From Leguminivora glycinivorella (taxonomy: Eukaryota; Arthropoda; Insecta; Lepidoptera; Tortricidae), in NCBI RefSeq assembly GCF_023078275.1, contig NC_062971.1:11656001-11720000 (forward strand): DNA of 64,000 nucleotides. Direction: 5' to 3'. Numbering within the stretch: the stretch's first letter is position 1; each line of letters starts with the position of its first letter. The position numbers and the translations under genes were made by a program. The notes under the pieces were generated by a model. It saw only the letters and a list, made by a program, of their open reading frames with translations, did not search any database and was not told the DNA's origin. Shown in pieces: positions 33,006 through 46,435 of the stretch.

Positions 33006-33840
33006 TTAGGTGCCAACTCCTAAATCGTTTGCATCGACGGTAAGTAAGTATACAAACTTTCATTAGCTGCAATATTTTTTACATAATTTTTAAATGTATT
33101 GTGCAGATGAAGAGTCTAAGTTTTAAGCATATCTTAAAGTTCTCCAACAATGTAACTTGCAGTCGTCGAAACGTGTAAAAGCTAAAAACCTGTCAAGCCG
33201 CAGAGAAAGAAGCCTCGGCCGTGACATTTGACAGGCAGTAAAAAGGCGGGTTAACAAGGTGCTCTATTCGCGTACACTTGTACAGTTATGTTATTGTTTA
33301 ACTCAACTACTATGTGGAAGGAGAGTGTCCGGTATTTGGAGCCGAAGGGTCACATGTACGCACGGAATGTGTTTGACATTCATCCGAATGCTTTTAAAGT
33401 AAAAAACAAGAACACTGCAGATGCTCGTCCCAAGGTTAAGGTTACTCACCTACTTATATTTAAAAAGAACATTTATTATGTATATTGCGGCCTTTTTATC
33501 CACTGAAAAAGTTCTCTTTCAAGAGTTTTATGGAATAGTGTTAACTAACTTTAAATACGTCCATATTGATTACAATAACAAAATAGTTATTTTTAATATA
33601 ATTATCCGTAAGTTTTTTCTCAACTCTTAAAAGGGCATGAACGGATAACGGACTCAACATAAATGTAGGTATAGGTCCTATTTCTTCTGCCTATCTCTTT
33701 GATAATGAACTAGGTACCTAGGTATATGCGCGATATTGCAAAGACGTACTAACGCTGCTAGACATAGGTACGTATAAAAAGTGCCACCACTGCTGAATTA
33801 ATTGTTTTTATTCAACACGATTAATAACTGGTTACAAACT
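33006..33840. other. Anonymous DNA with a weak exon-like ORF
   Basis: At 33288-33506 on the plus strand an ORF begins MLLFNSTTMWKESVRYLEPK, continues with mixed composition to ADARPK, and is followed by GTTAAG, a possible though non-consensus donor. No domain or promoter is seen. Confidence 0.2.
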
Positions 33841-33959
33841 GGGGGCCGATTTTTGAGTCTCACTGTCACTAAAATACCGGTTGAAAACGGTGAATTGCCT
33901 ATTATTTTCAGTGACAATTTTCTGAATTCGAACGCCGTGAGACTCAAAAATCGGCCCCC
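33841..33959. mobile_element. 119-bp TIR MITE
   Basis: GGGGGCCGATTTTTGAGTCT at the left is mirrored exactly by AGACTCAAAAATCGGCCCCC at the right, a TIR of about 23 bp. The short inside contains GTGACAATTTTCTGAATTCG. It is non-coding. Confidence 0.9.
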
Positions 33960-34863
33960 TGAAATGAATTATTGTTAATAAATCCATTAAACTGTATATA
34001 AAAAGATTAAGTTGTATATAAATTACCTATAGTTGCAAAATAGCTGCGCATACGCCGGTCAGTTCGCGACGCTGCATCTGCCCCGTCCCGTTAGCTCAGG
34101 GCCGCCCTTTCCGACGCTTTCGACAACCCTGACCACCGTTCAACCCTAGCGTGTGGAAATTCAATTACCTCACAGAGCATTTTGTCTTGTATTTGTCTTG
34201 TAGCAGCTTCTTTATTTCTGTTCAGAAATATTTTTATATTTAAATAACGGTTCTTTTTAAATTTATGACCAAGAGATGAAATTATAGGTGTTAAAGTTTT
34301 ATATGCGAAACTACTATAATTATGACCTGAATATGCATAAGGTCTACATGCATGAACATAAAAAAGATAACAACATACCTACTTATAATAGTATTAAAAA
34401 AAAGGTAATAGTAAATACTAAATAGCAAACGTACTTAAAGTTTAAACGACAAATATCAAATTACTCTGAACTGCGCTGGAGACCTTAGGTTCCATTTTAA
34501 TTATTTAAGGTGATAAAAGGAGCAGTGGTAATGATAAAAACTTAATGTTCATTTCCCGGTAAATAATATCATTTATTAACAGCCCATCTATTCCAATTAA
34601 AAGTGCAACGTACACGGTAGTACACGGTAAGTCGTATTGGAACTTCCCAATGTATTATGAACTTACTTGCCTGACTAAGGGGCCGATCGTTGAATTTGTT
34701 AGAGAATGTAAGGAAAACGGCGAAAGGTTATATTTGAAATAAGACGATATAAATTAGGGATTGTGTGATATTAATTACTCGTTTTCAAATCATAGAATTT
34801 AATTGTTTAGTAGTGCAGATGGCCTTCAATGAACTAAAAAACGAACGGTGTAATTTCCAAAAT
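33960..34863. other. Anonymous DNA
   Basis: AT-rich, with one GC-richer stretch at about 34045-34145. No gene is seen. Confidence 0.4.
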
Positions 34864-35186
34864 GGGCATTTTCCCGAAAAAAGATTCAAAAACTTTTTTT
34901 TTCTAAAATAGGTAAATTTAATGTTTTTCCTACTCAGAATTATGAGCCCTCTTCATCCTACTAGGCAAATAAAGCGTCCCAAATTTATTTTTTCCACTTC
35001 GTTACCATTTTCCAAACACTTTCTACTCGTACAGCGGTTACAAGCAAAATAATAGAAAATTTGGGACCACTTTTAGGTCTCTTGTTTTTTGTCCTAGATC
35101 GAAAAGACTCGTAATTCTGAGTGGGAAAAACATAAAATTTACCTACCTTAGAAAAAATATTTCTGGTGATTCTCACGAAAATGCCC
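34864..35186. mobile_element. Foldback MITE with AAAT duplication
   Basis: The ends GGGCATTTTCCCG and CGAAAATGCCC are inverted, flanked on both sides by AAAT (4 bp). The inner arms GTTTTTCCTACTCAGAATTA and TAATTCTGAGTGGGAAAAAC are mirrored. It is related to 5989-6918, with the same arm words and 4-bp duplication. Confidence 0.8.
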
Positions 35187-35760
35187 AAATCGGCCCCCGC
35201 AACTTAAACGGCAGTAGCGTTTTTTCCTCTTTTCCTTAAATGCATTTTATTAAAATAAATTTATTTACGAATTTTACTCATTTCCGATTTGATCGTATAG
35301 TTTTTCTTGTAATAGCGATACGATGGACGGTATCTCATCCCAGTGCTGCAGTGCGCAAAAATAATAAAAGTATCCGAACATTCCATTTTAGCTTCATATC
35401 CGGATACTTGACAGCTTCAGTTGAATTGAATTTTCGGCCGGAAATTTAATTTCCTGAATGAATTTCTCATAAGAGAAGAATATGTGGTTATTCGAGAGCT
35501 GTGTTTCCATCATTCCTATTCGATTACATCCTTATGAAAGTTATGATGTGCCGTTAATTAGATTTTAATCCCGTCTTCTGTATCCCTTTATGCATATAAT
35601 TCAATCCATGGAACTGAAATAAAAATGTTTCAACTATTAAAATAATAACATAAAATCAATTAAGGGTGCGTGGTTAAATTTTATAAAATTGTAAGCTACA
35701 TATCACTATGTTTACTAAGAACTATCTAATATAAATAAAAATAAATATTGATACTCACTT
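35187..35760. other. Anonymous AT-rich DNA
   Basis: No supported feature. Confidence 0.4.
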
Positions 35761-35765
35761 ACTAA

Positions 35766-36020
35766 CATAATAATAATAATAATAGGCATTTGCATCTATA
35801 ACAGATGATTCAAGCAGCATCCTTGCGACACTTACGTTCGTGGCTGTATAGCCCAATTCGAGAGAGGATCCTTCGTCCGCACACATGGCAGGTGTATGCT
35901 ACCCCAGATGGGCGGGGGTTAGAGGCCTGCTTGTGACGCCTCATGCGTTTATCATTCAAGGAGGAGAACCAGGCGTTGTCGTGCTTGGATTGACCGTCAT
36001 GGACAACACGGCGCCACTTA
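35766..36020 (-). pseudogene. LINE ORF C-terminus with zinc finger
   Basis: The minus-strand translation WRRVVHDGQSKHDNAW continues through KRMRRHKQASNPRPSGVAYT to CHVCGRRILSRIGLYSHERK and C. The CxxC...HxxxxC finger with the RIGLxSHxRxC ending is characteristic of the C-terminus of a class of arthropod LINE ORFs. The stop is at about 35810, and a (TTA)n/(TAA)n tract at 35768-35784 forms the 3' tail. Only the last 70 or so codons remain. The upstream MIIIVSLMFG residues in the same frame are not part of the LINE. Confidence 0.75.
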
Positions 36021-36895
36021 CTAACATAGATACTACTATTACATAATATATCCAATATTCCAAACATCAAGGAGACAATGATAATCAATAGAAATTTCAG
36101 TTATTCCGACTCTGAAACTGTTTTGTGCACTTATTTTGTTTCGACTGACGAGTTATATGCAACTAACACCCAAGAGTGGTTTCTAGCGCCATCTGTTATC
36201 CTTCTTCTCAATTACTCTGTGCAGACTGAATACCTTCCAATATAGATAATCGAGTGAGTTTATTTCATGTGTCTAACAATATTCAAGTTCTTGACAGCAA
36301 AAAGTAATGTTACGCATGAAACCGGCTAAGTTAGACCTGTTCTTACGTCAGCACGAATGCCACCTGGCGGGAATAGTGTCCTATTGGACCTATTGTACCC
36401 GTTTAGTGCACTTAGCGTGGCTTAGCTTAGGCGCCGATTAAGCTAGACATAGCTCAAGGTGTTTAAGCAGCAAGCATAATATTATGTAAATTCTCCATTA
36501 AAAAAATGGGAAAACATTGACACCTACTCTTAGAGCCAATTTCGAAATATTATTCTGAATATAAAATAAATAAGTTTCTAAAAAATACTTTTTTTTTGTA
36601 AGTTAGGTACTTACAAACATACCTACTTCTGAAATTAATTAGACTATTAATGCCAGGTAAGTTTTCTCCTAAAAAATCCATATCGATAAGGACTTTATAC
36701 CGAACACTTAAGGCTTGTTAGGCTACTTTTCCAAAACTATATCCTCTATTAAGACTATCGAAACTAAATAAAAAATAGACATTGTTATCATTATAATAAA
36801 TGACGTCGATTCAATAGATTCTTTACACTGTCTTAATGGATGATTTGTTGACACAAAGGACGGACGGACGGAGCAACCACGATCCTTTAAACCCT
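36021..36895. other. Anonymous DNA
   Basis: No supported gene. A short (GGAC)n occurs at 36858-36871. Confidence 0.4.
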
Positions 36896-36899
36896 CGTT

Positions 36900-37450
36900 T
36901 TTGAAATTTGTATTTGTATTTGTTTATTTGCTAATACACACAGATAATAATACAGGTCATGTTGGTGCGGTACAAATTCATGAGTGCATATTACGCCACA
37001 AGGCATGCAAAATATTAATCCTATACTAAAGCTAGTCTTAGCTTAAAGAGCCTAATTAAGCTTCCTAAAGGGAATACATATGTTTAAACTTATTATATTA
37101 CAAGCCACACATAGTTATTATAATTACATTAAAATATTCAGAAAATAAAATAATCATGAATTAAACAAAATATGTAGTACTAATAATATTCCAAAATAGT
37201 TCACATGATTAAAACATTCAATCGCATATTTTTCCAAAAAATTCCTTTAAGGAATAGAAAGGTCTACTAATTAAAAACGATTTTAAATAAATATCAAAAC
37301 ACAAGGTCATGGAGGTCAAGGCGTTAAATTTAGGATTGTCATTCAATTTTTTTCGGAATATGTTATTCCAAAATAATACGAATCAATATCTATCTTAATC
37401 TGGTGGCAATTCACTTATTGGTTTGACACGTGCTTTTTTTCATACTAAGG
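36900..37450 (-). mobile_element. LINE 3' region
   Basis: (TTTGTA)n at 36905-36922 adjoins TTTATTTGCTAATACACACA. On the minus strand this is a TTAGCAAATAAA poly(A)-signal-like end with an (ATACAA)n tail. The adjoining AT-rich 500 bp look like 3' UTR. No coding motif was recognised, and the far limit is a guess. Confidence 0.45.
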
Positions 37451-37682
37451 AATAGATAAGTTTATAAAAAGGAGTTTCTGGAATTCTGGTACATATATTT
37501 TAGACCTTCAGACTACATATACATATGTATACCGGTGCTCAATTTTATGTTCTCAATTATCCCGATGAGTTGAGTGTTGTCCTTATGGTGGGTTCTTTGA
37601 GGTGATATAATTATGTGAAAAAGTGTACCTATCTATACTATTTATTTAATAATGAAATACATATACTTACCCTGCGTAAACC

Positions 37683-37780
37683 GGTACAGTCAGCCAAAAA
37701 AGTGGTTTACCACTTTTTCGACTTTAAGTGTTTGAAATAGAGTCGAAAAGTGGTAAACCACTTTCTTGGCTGACTGTACC
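37683..37780. mobile_element. GTACAGTCA-ended palindromic MITE
   Basis: GGTACAGTCAGCCAAAAAAG, GTGGTTTACCACTT and TTCGACT are mirrored on the right (AGTCGAAAAGTGGTAAACCA...TGGCTGACTGTACC). The arms are about 42 bp and the element is 98 bp. Confidence 0.9.
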
Positions 37781-37799
37781 TTTATAATCCTTATAGAGC

Positions 37800-39920
37800 A
37801 GTAGGTAGCTACATAAAATATAAATGGAATGTCTAGCACAAACGTTATTCAAAAGGATCAGACCACAGAACAAAATCAAAAGTACTCAAATATACAAATG
37901 CTTTATTTCACGTTCTCACTATTATCTGATATCGCCGTGAGTACTGGATCGTTCACCTTGAGGTGAGTGAGCAGAAACAATGACCGTGCTAGATTTCGGC
38001 GGCCAGGCTGCGCGCGCGCCTAGTATGGTGTTCACATGCGCACGCGGCACCTGCCGCGCATCTGACACAGATGTGGACTAGTGCTGCTGCCGAGAGATGA
38101 ATATCGATAGTTATTATATCGTAAAATGTAAATACTTTCAAGAAGGATGTAAGTTCGAGAAAGGGAACTTACTTTTTTTGTATTTTAAAAAATGCTATTA
38201 GTAATATAGAATTTGAGCCCGCGCGCGCATCTGCAATATGCGCAATCACTCGCAGATGTAATATCTGCTTGATTAAAAAAATAAGGATTGCGTTCTAATA
38301 TTTTTATCTATTATCAGTAATATGATGCATTGAAAATGTTAATAACAGTTATGTAAACTAAATATTGCAATGGTCACATTGGTCACTCTATAAATACAAA
38401 ATTCATATCATTTTTCGGCTCGCTTTGGCCAATCAGTTCTCGTATAAGTACAATAGATCCAAAAATACTATATTTCAAAACCTACGAAACTGACAAATAT
38501 CAAATACCTACTCTTTTTTGCATACATTTTACAAATGGATTTTCTAAAAACATTTTCATCTACATACACTACATACTCTTACGTACACGCACTACATTTT
38601 ATAAATACACAATAGGCCTAGCACATGATTGCCGCGAGGGTATGTCGCCGCGAGATAGATCATACATCTTCTAATAGTAGGTAGTAATGACATAAGGACG
38701 GGTAGTTTATCTCGCAGGTAGGCCTACAAGTGATTACCGCTAGAATGATGATGATGATGATATCGATACCACCGTTATCGACATCGTCCCACCACTCCAA
38801 AGGCGTTTCACACATCTCGAAACGAATGATGAATGCGCTTTACGGACCGCAAAGTGCTCTAATTAATTCACCAGTACACTAATACTACCTACACAATACT
38901 TCGATGGAAACCTTACTTCACTTAAAATATAGTTGAATATTGCTTGCAGTACGGTCAGCTGTATAAAGGTAATTTGGTATAATGTAAGCGATGGAAGCGC
39001 TGACCTGCGTAGATGCATTACTTTTATCTCCAACTTTAATGCAACTATGTTTATAACCGACGTTAATGAAATTGCTGCGCTGTTTAGGCCCGTGGTCTTT
39101 CGACCTTCTGGGTCACACCCTATCTATGCACCTACAACTACATGTATACAGCATACTAGCTTAAGATAAGACTTAAACGGAATCAAATACTTCAAAAATA
39201 CTTACTCTTAACTTTTTTTTCAAATTTATTGTTATAATTTATTTGATTTAAGTTATAATAGGTAGTTTCATCAGCTTTTGAAATATATAGATATCTAATT
39301 TTCACATATTATTTTCATAACAAAAACAGTGCCGATTAAAATACTAAGAGAATTTTTTTGTCGTCGTGTCGTTTCATCATTTTATTACTTTAACTCCAAT
39401 ACGTACAGCAGGTACACGCATGAAAATTTCGTACTAAACACGTATTATTTCTAACTGTTAACAGCTTAACAATTGACTTCGACATCAAAAGGGAATAATT
39501 TAGGTAGGTATAAATTACACCTGTAACTTGCTACCAAAAAGTAGGTAGGTATATTGTTTTGCCAACAAAAAATAATATATGTATTTGAACCTATATTTGT
39601 AGTGTTCTATCGTTTCAAAGTAACTAACTAACTAACTCCCTCCGCGCCCTAGCAAAAAGTAAATGGCAAATATTTAAAAATGCGATTCCGCAAGCAATTA
39701 ATAATGTTTGCTTTTTTCAAGCCACAATATTAATATCTATTAATAACGTTGTGTCTGTTTGTCCGTTTTTGCCGCAATAAAGATAAGCCATTAACAGTCT
39801 ACACGCATCGCAATGATACATATGCGTATGTGCTTACAATTAAAATAACTTCACCTCTCAGAATCGGCGAAGGAGATCCATATCAGGGAAATATTCAGTA
39901 GCTGCTGGCACGATCTCACA
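37800..39920. other. Anonymous DNA with GC islets
   Basis: No gene is supported. GC islets lie at about 37998-38062 and 38216-38235. A short (ATG)n tract is at 38748-38762. An ORF at 38933-39169 has no recognisable content. Confidence 0.4.
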
Positions 39921-40042
39921 GTACAGTCAAGAAAAATATGGGTGCGTACAACTTATCAAAAATATGTCCCATAGCACTTTATGTCGGCGGAATAAGGTCT
40001 CGGTACATATTTTTGAGCGGATAAAATCGATAAAGACTGTAC
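39921..40042. mobile_element. GTACAGTC-ended element
   Basis: GTACAGTCAAGAAAAATATG at the left and AAAGACTGTAC at the right are inverted at the ends. It is 122 bp, with weaker internal symmetry (AAAATATG and CATATTTTT). Confidence 0.5.
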
Positions 40043-40049
40043 AGAGTTG

Positions 40050-40760
40050 ACCGTTGACCGTGGAAAAAGATTAAATCCTATGCTATGTGGCTACAAAGTT
40101 AGTACAAACAGTACCTATCACGTTACTCTGCAATAAAAAAAGCATTTTTATTGGTGGTAATTTTTTAGTGTTCTCAGACTTTGATAAGTACTTCATTTTG
40201 GCGGATAGACAGGCAAAATAAGCACATTTCACCGTATTTCCTACAAAATCTTGCACTAAATTAAAACGTATGGAATTTATGTAACTCAATGGAATGGAAA
40301 TGGAATGCTTCTTGAAACTTAACGATGGACGCAAGCAATTACACAATAAGTACTGTACAAAAAGAATTAAGTAGCCCCGGCCCTACCAAAATAATTGAAA
40401 CTTAATAAAAACTTAATTCGCTCCTACATAAAATATTAACCATCGCAAATCGATTGGTTCCACAGAAAAACCCCTCGGAGTCTCTTAATCCACTGCCTAT
40501 TTTTAAACTTATTACTTATTACCTACTAGGTCATTATATAAAAGACAGAGCAAATCCTGAACCCATCCATCACGAATAAACGCTGTTGTGCCCTTTTCAT
40601 GCAAACTGTACTTAAACAGTGCAGTGGTCAATTTCTTGTGGGAACATTCCGTGATTGAGATTTTTATAAGGAACGATTAAAGCATACTTATTTATTTTTT
40701 AAGCATTACAGTGTTAGTTACACAGTGTAAATGAAATATTAAATGTCAAATTTCTATATT
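40050..40760. other. Anonymous AT-rich DNA
   Basis: No supported feature. Confidence 0.4.
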
Positions 40761-40763
40761 TTA

Positions 40764-42796
<2,033 letters not shown>

Positions 42797-42827
42797 TTAA
42801 AACATTACGACTAATTTACACTCCTAA

Positions 42828-42960
42828 GGGCTCATTTACACGGTGCGAGGACTTAAGTGTGAATGAGTTTCATTATATTGCGGTAATTTATGGGTGTGCG
42901 GAGTATTTACTATGTAATCTTAACAGTTTGCAATGTATATAACTAAAATCGCATACCAGT
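42828..42960. repeat. Short dispersed repeat
   Basis: GGGCTCATTTACACGGTGCG then AGGACTTAAGTGTGAATGAG. The start is similar to 8896-8970. Confidence 0.35.
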
Positions 42961-43077
42961 GGCCCGTTTCTCGAAAGGTACAAGCCTTGTATTACAAGTG
43001 TGTTTCCATGACAACCCATACGATTTGACAGTTCGCGCACTTGTAATACAAGGCTTGTACCTTTCGAGAAACGGGCC
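42961..43077. mobile_element. 117-bp palindromic MITE, copy 2
   Basis: Same ends and length as 15793-15909. Flanked by CCAGT on both sides, a 5-bp target duplication. The asymmetric centre is inverted relative to the first copy. Confidence 0.9.
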
Positions 43078-43693
43078 CCAGTACGCGCGCGTAAAGGAGT
43101 TTCAAATTGTTTCCTGTACGTTGTATGTAGGTTGGTAACGAACCCAACCACCACTAACGAACATAAAACATAATAAATATCCTTATCTGGAATTAACATG
43201 TTTTAAAAAACATTCAAATTAATAACTGATTTCAATCTCGCCCCAACAAAATGACAAAGTGCAGAGCTTAACATGTCTCGCAATTTTCTTTAATGCTGCC
43301 CCATTCGCCAGCCTACATTAACCGTATTAACTTAATACATCCTTAATGGCTTAATGCAAAGAAAAATAAAAAAGTAAAATGGCGTCGTGATGAATTCGAA
43401 TTTTAAAATAATGATAACACGCCTACAGCGATTTGTGTTCGGTGGTGCAGCTGACGGTTTTGACCAGCAGTTTTTGATGATTAATTTTGTCATTCATATG
43501 AATCGAATGGTGTGTGCGTAGCAGTAATTGGGTAAATACAATCAAATAAATGTTGCCTCATATTCTCTGTAGCTTTATCTTTACACACATTATAGCGCTC
43601 TATCGCTATAGAATAGAATAGAATATACGTTTATTTCAGGCCAAGGGCCCATAAGTTAATTACAGTAATTTTAAATTAAATTCTAGTATACTA

Positions 43694-44748
43694 TACAAGG
43701 TGCTCGCGAGGAACCCGCATAACTTGAACCACGCGTTTCTGAGGCCAAAAGAAAGAAAAAATGTTATATGAATTTTAAAAATTTTCGCAAAAAAAAAAAT
43801 TTTTTTTTTGTTTATTAACTTTTTTGGACGTATTTTCACATAAAAAGCAATTTTTATGCATAAAGTTGGCAATTAAAATGAGTTCCTTAATAATTTTTTC
43901 TAAAAATCAAATTTTTTGGAAGTTTTTCTTGTCACATTTTGACATCTATCAATGACTACTGTGAGACTATGCTCCACAATTGCGCATCAGCGCCGTTAAG
44001 AAGACCTTTTCTACTAAGTAACAATACCGAAATGGTTTTTAGGGTTCCGTAGTCAACTAGGAACCCTTATAGTTTCGCCATGTCTGTCTGTCCGTCCGTC
44101 CGTCCGTCCGTCCGTCCGTCCGTCCGTCCGTCCGTCCGTCCGTCCGCGGATAATCTCAGTAACCGTTAGCACTAGAAAGCTGAAATTTGGTACCAATATG
44201 TATATCAATCACGCCAACAAAGTGCAAAAATAATAAATGGAAAAAAATGTTTTATTAGGGTACCCCCCCTACATGTAAAGTGCGGGCTGATTTTTTTTTT
44301 CATTCCAACCCCAACGTGTGATATATTGTTAAATAGGTATTTAAATATGAATAAGGGTTTACTAAGACCGTTTTTTGATAATATTAATATTTTCGGAAAT
44401 AATCGCTCCTAAAGGAAAAAAAAGTGTGTCCCCCCCCCCCTCTAACTTTTGAACTATATGTTTAAAAATTATGAAAAAAATCACAAAAGTAGAACTTTAT
44501 AAAGACTTTCTAGGAAAATTGTTTTGAACTTGATATGTTCAGTAGTTTTTGAGAAAAATACGGAAAACTACGGAACCCTACACTGAGCGTGGCCCGACAC
44601 GCTCTTGGCCGGTTTTTTTTAATTGGCAATAACTCTGAAACTAGACGAAATCTAGAAAAGTTTATATGACATTTTACTCATTTTAGTCTTAAAATGTGAC
44701 CAAGAATATGCCGTTAAACTTATATGGGTTCCTCGCGACCACCTTGTA
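43694..44748. mobile_element. Family C TIR element, copy 1
   Basis: The ends TACAAGGTGCTCGCGAGGAA and GGTTCCTCGCGACCACCTTGTA form a long inverted pair flanked by TA (or TATA). The homologous copy is at 57916-58727. Removing the family G insertion (44041-44618) leaves an element of about 477 bp. It is non-coding. Confidence 0.9.
44041..44618 (+). mobile_element. Family G element, copy 2
   Basis: Full-length match to 6000-6592, with a (TCCG)n array at about 44087-44146. It is inserted in a T-run of the surrounding family C element. The unoccupied equivalent is visible at 58590-58615. Confidence 0.9.
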
Positions 44749-44756
44749 TATTATGA

Positions 44757-45210
44757 AATAAGGCCAAGCATTATTTGCCTCCATTTATTATAAATAGGGC
44801 AATCAAACCTATACGCAAACACTTCCAGGATGCTGTTGCTACTGCCTCGAGTGCGACTGAGTAAAGAGGCCACTTTCTTGCGAATGATGGCGTGGAAGCC
44901 ATCCGTGTGCGCCTCCGCGAACATACCTGGGTGGCTAGCCGAATGGCACAATCGCTCACGAAACGCTCACGAAACGAAGCGCTAGTAGATATCTATCTCT
45001 ATCGCGCTTGCGTATTGGCGCGACAGAGCCAGCGGCGTATCGCTTTCGTTTGGCGTCGGAGAAATGCCATTCGGCTACGGGGCCTGACGCACTACAGAAC
45101 CGAGGCAGCTGCATCAGCATCCTGAAAATGTTGTTGTATTGGACACGCAGAGCGTTGGCAGCTTTACGGGTGTAGGTAACCCACAGACTGCTCGCTCTAT
45201 GTACCCTGTA
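44757..45210 (-). pseudogene. LINE reverse transcriptase C-terminus, MITE-interrupted
   Basis: The minus-strand translation contains LWVTYTRKAANALRVQYNNI then FRMLMQLPRFCSAS. After the MITE it resumes GMFAEAHTDGFHAIIRKKVA then SLLSRTRGSSNSILEVFAYR. I recognise this as the post-RT C-terminal region of a common lepidopteran LINE. Subtracting the MITE and one copy of its CCTG duplication restores a continuous frame through ...SAS-GMF.... Only the C-terminus is present. Confidence 0.8.
44930..45082. mobile_element. Family T MITE with CCTG duplication
   Basis: CCTG flanks both sides (44926-44929 and 45083-45086). The ends GGTGGCTAGCCGAATGGCA and TGCCATTCGGCTACGGGG are inverted. The body includes CGCTTGCGTATTGGCGCGAC. 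It is homologous to 31919-32188. Confidence 0.9.
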
Positions 45211-45837
45211 TATAATTTTATTAGATTGTGTAGACGGTTTACATACACTCCGGATCCAGTCCTCCAGAAGAACTATCCTGAGCCGACGGAACTTCCGTAC
45301 AATTTACTACAAATACTAAGGTTAATTATTATAAAATAGTTTTACTTTAACTGTAATAACGTATAATAATTCCTAATTAGGGAAATACAATACTCTTTTT
45401 TTACTATCAAACTTCTCATTTGCGGTAATGCATCAATTAAATTTTTAAATATAATTATTATAAAATTTATAATAAATAGCAATAAACCTGTCGTCGGATA
45501 TCCTGTACTATTTAGTTGTGTTACGACGTGTGCAAACAAGCGTGTTTGCCTTCAGAACGATATCGATAAACTACTCGTACTCAGTGATAATCGCTAGACG
45601 ATAAGAGAACAATACAATTTGCAAAAACTTTCGATATAATCCATAGCCATGTTCGCTATGGGATGTAATTTGAATTAAACGATGTGCCAAGAGTGACATC
45701 TAGGTAAATTGTTAAACTAGTTAGCAACAACAAATTGAAGCTCAAGCGGCATAGGAATAACAATAGGAGACAAAACATTGATATACGTAGGTGCTAACTA
45801 CAATAGTAAGGCACTGGTCCCACCGCGAGCTAGTAAA

Positions 45838-46012
45838 CTATGATCTATCGGCTATAAAAACGAACAAAAGATAAGCACTCCAGTGTAAATAAAAGAGACA
45901 CGGCGATGTTTATAGCTACTCGCCCAGCGGTGAGCTATTAATATCGCCGTGTCTCTTTTATTTGCACGGGAGTGCTTATCTTTTGTTCGTTTTTATAGCC
46001 GATAGCTCATAG
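45838..46012. mobile_element. Full palindromic MITE, family P
   Basis: CTATGATCTATCGGCTATAA and AAACGAACAAAAGATAAGCA, then AAATAAAAGAGACACGGCGAT, with the mirror images to the right. The arms are about 75 bp around a short centre. The truncated sister copy is at 1303-1419. Confidence 0.9.
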
Positions 46013-46313
46013 ATTAAGATAAATTGGCGCCATACCCACTGCGAAGCATGATGCATCAAAATTTTGACAAAATTTCGTTGTCAAAAAATTCAATAGGGTA
46101 GTCTTACCTGTTATAACAGCGATGAGTACGTAATTATATTGGGCAGTTCATATCAAATTATATCCCGTTTAAGTGTAAGTCATCTTTTTCATGTACATTT
46201 ACGCTCTTAAGTGCAATATAATTCCAGTGAGGTTACTCTAAGAACAAATTAAATTATTTTTATAGAATTATTTTCATAGAAAATAATTCAATCCGAAAAT
46301 AATTTAATTTTAG

Positions 46314-46435
46314 CCGAGTGGTTCAGGCATTCGCCCGGTAAGCGGAGTACGCTGGTTCGATTCCAGCTCGGAACACTGGAGGCCTTGGTCACTTTTTCTT
46401 TGTATATGACATTTATTTAATGTTCCGGTGAGGTT
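46314..46435 (+). mobile_element. SINE with tRNA-like head
   Basis: TAGCCGAGTGGTTCAGGC gives an A box and D arm, TTCGC...GCGGA an anticodon stem, and GCTGGTTCGATTCCAGC a perfect T arm. There is no acceptor stem, so it is not a functional tRNA. Downstream, CGGAACACTGGAGGCC and TCACTTTTTCTTTGTATATG fit a SINE body. Confidence 0.65.

Larger units (their letters stand above)
43608..45215 (-). mobile_element. LINE relic hosting nested insertions
   Basis: On the minus strand, RT C-terminal coding sequence (45215 down to about 44757) is followed by 3' UTR. The UTR is split by the TIR element at 43694-44748 and resumes at 43693, ending GGCCTGAAATAAACG and (ATTCT)n (43608-43633). The coding part also carries the MITE at 44930-45082. 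The copy is 5'-truncated near 45215. Confidence 0.8.

Noticed and set aside
36858..36871. (GGAC)n as a family G start
   Set aside because: None of the conserved family G words are nearby.
46314..46380. tRNA gene with good D, anticodon and T arms
   Set aside because: The acceptor arms do not pair, and a SINE-like body follows.
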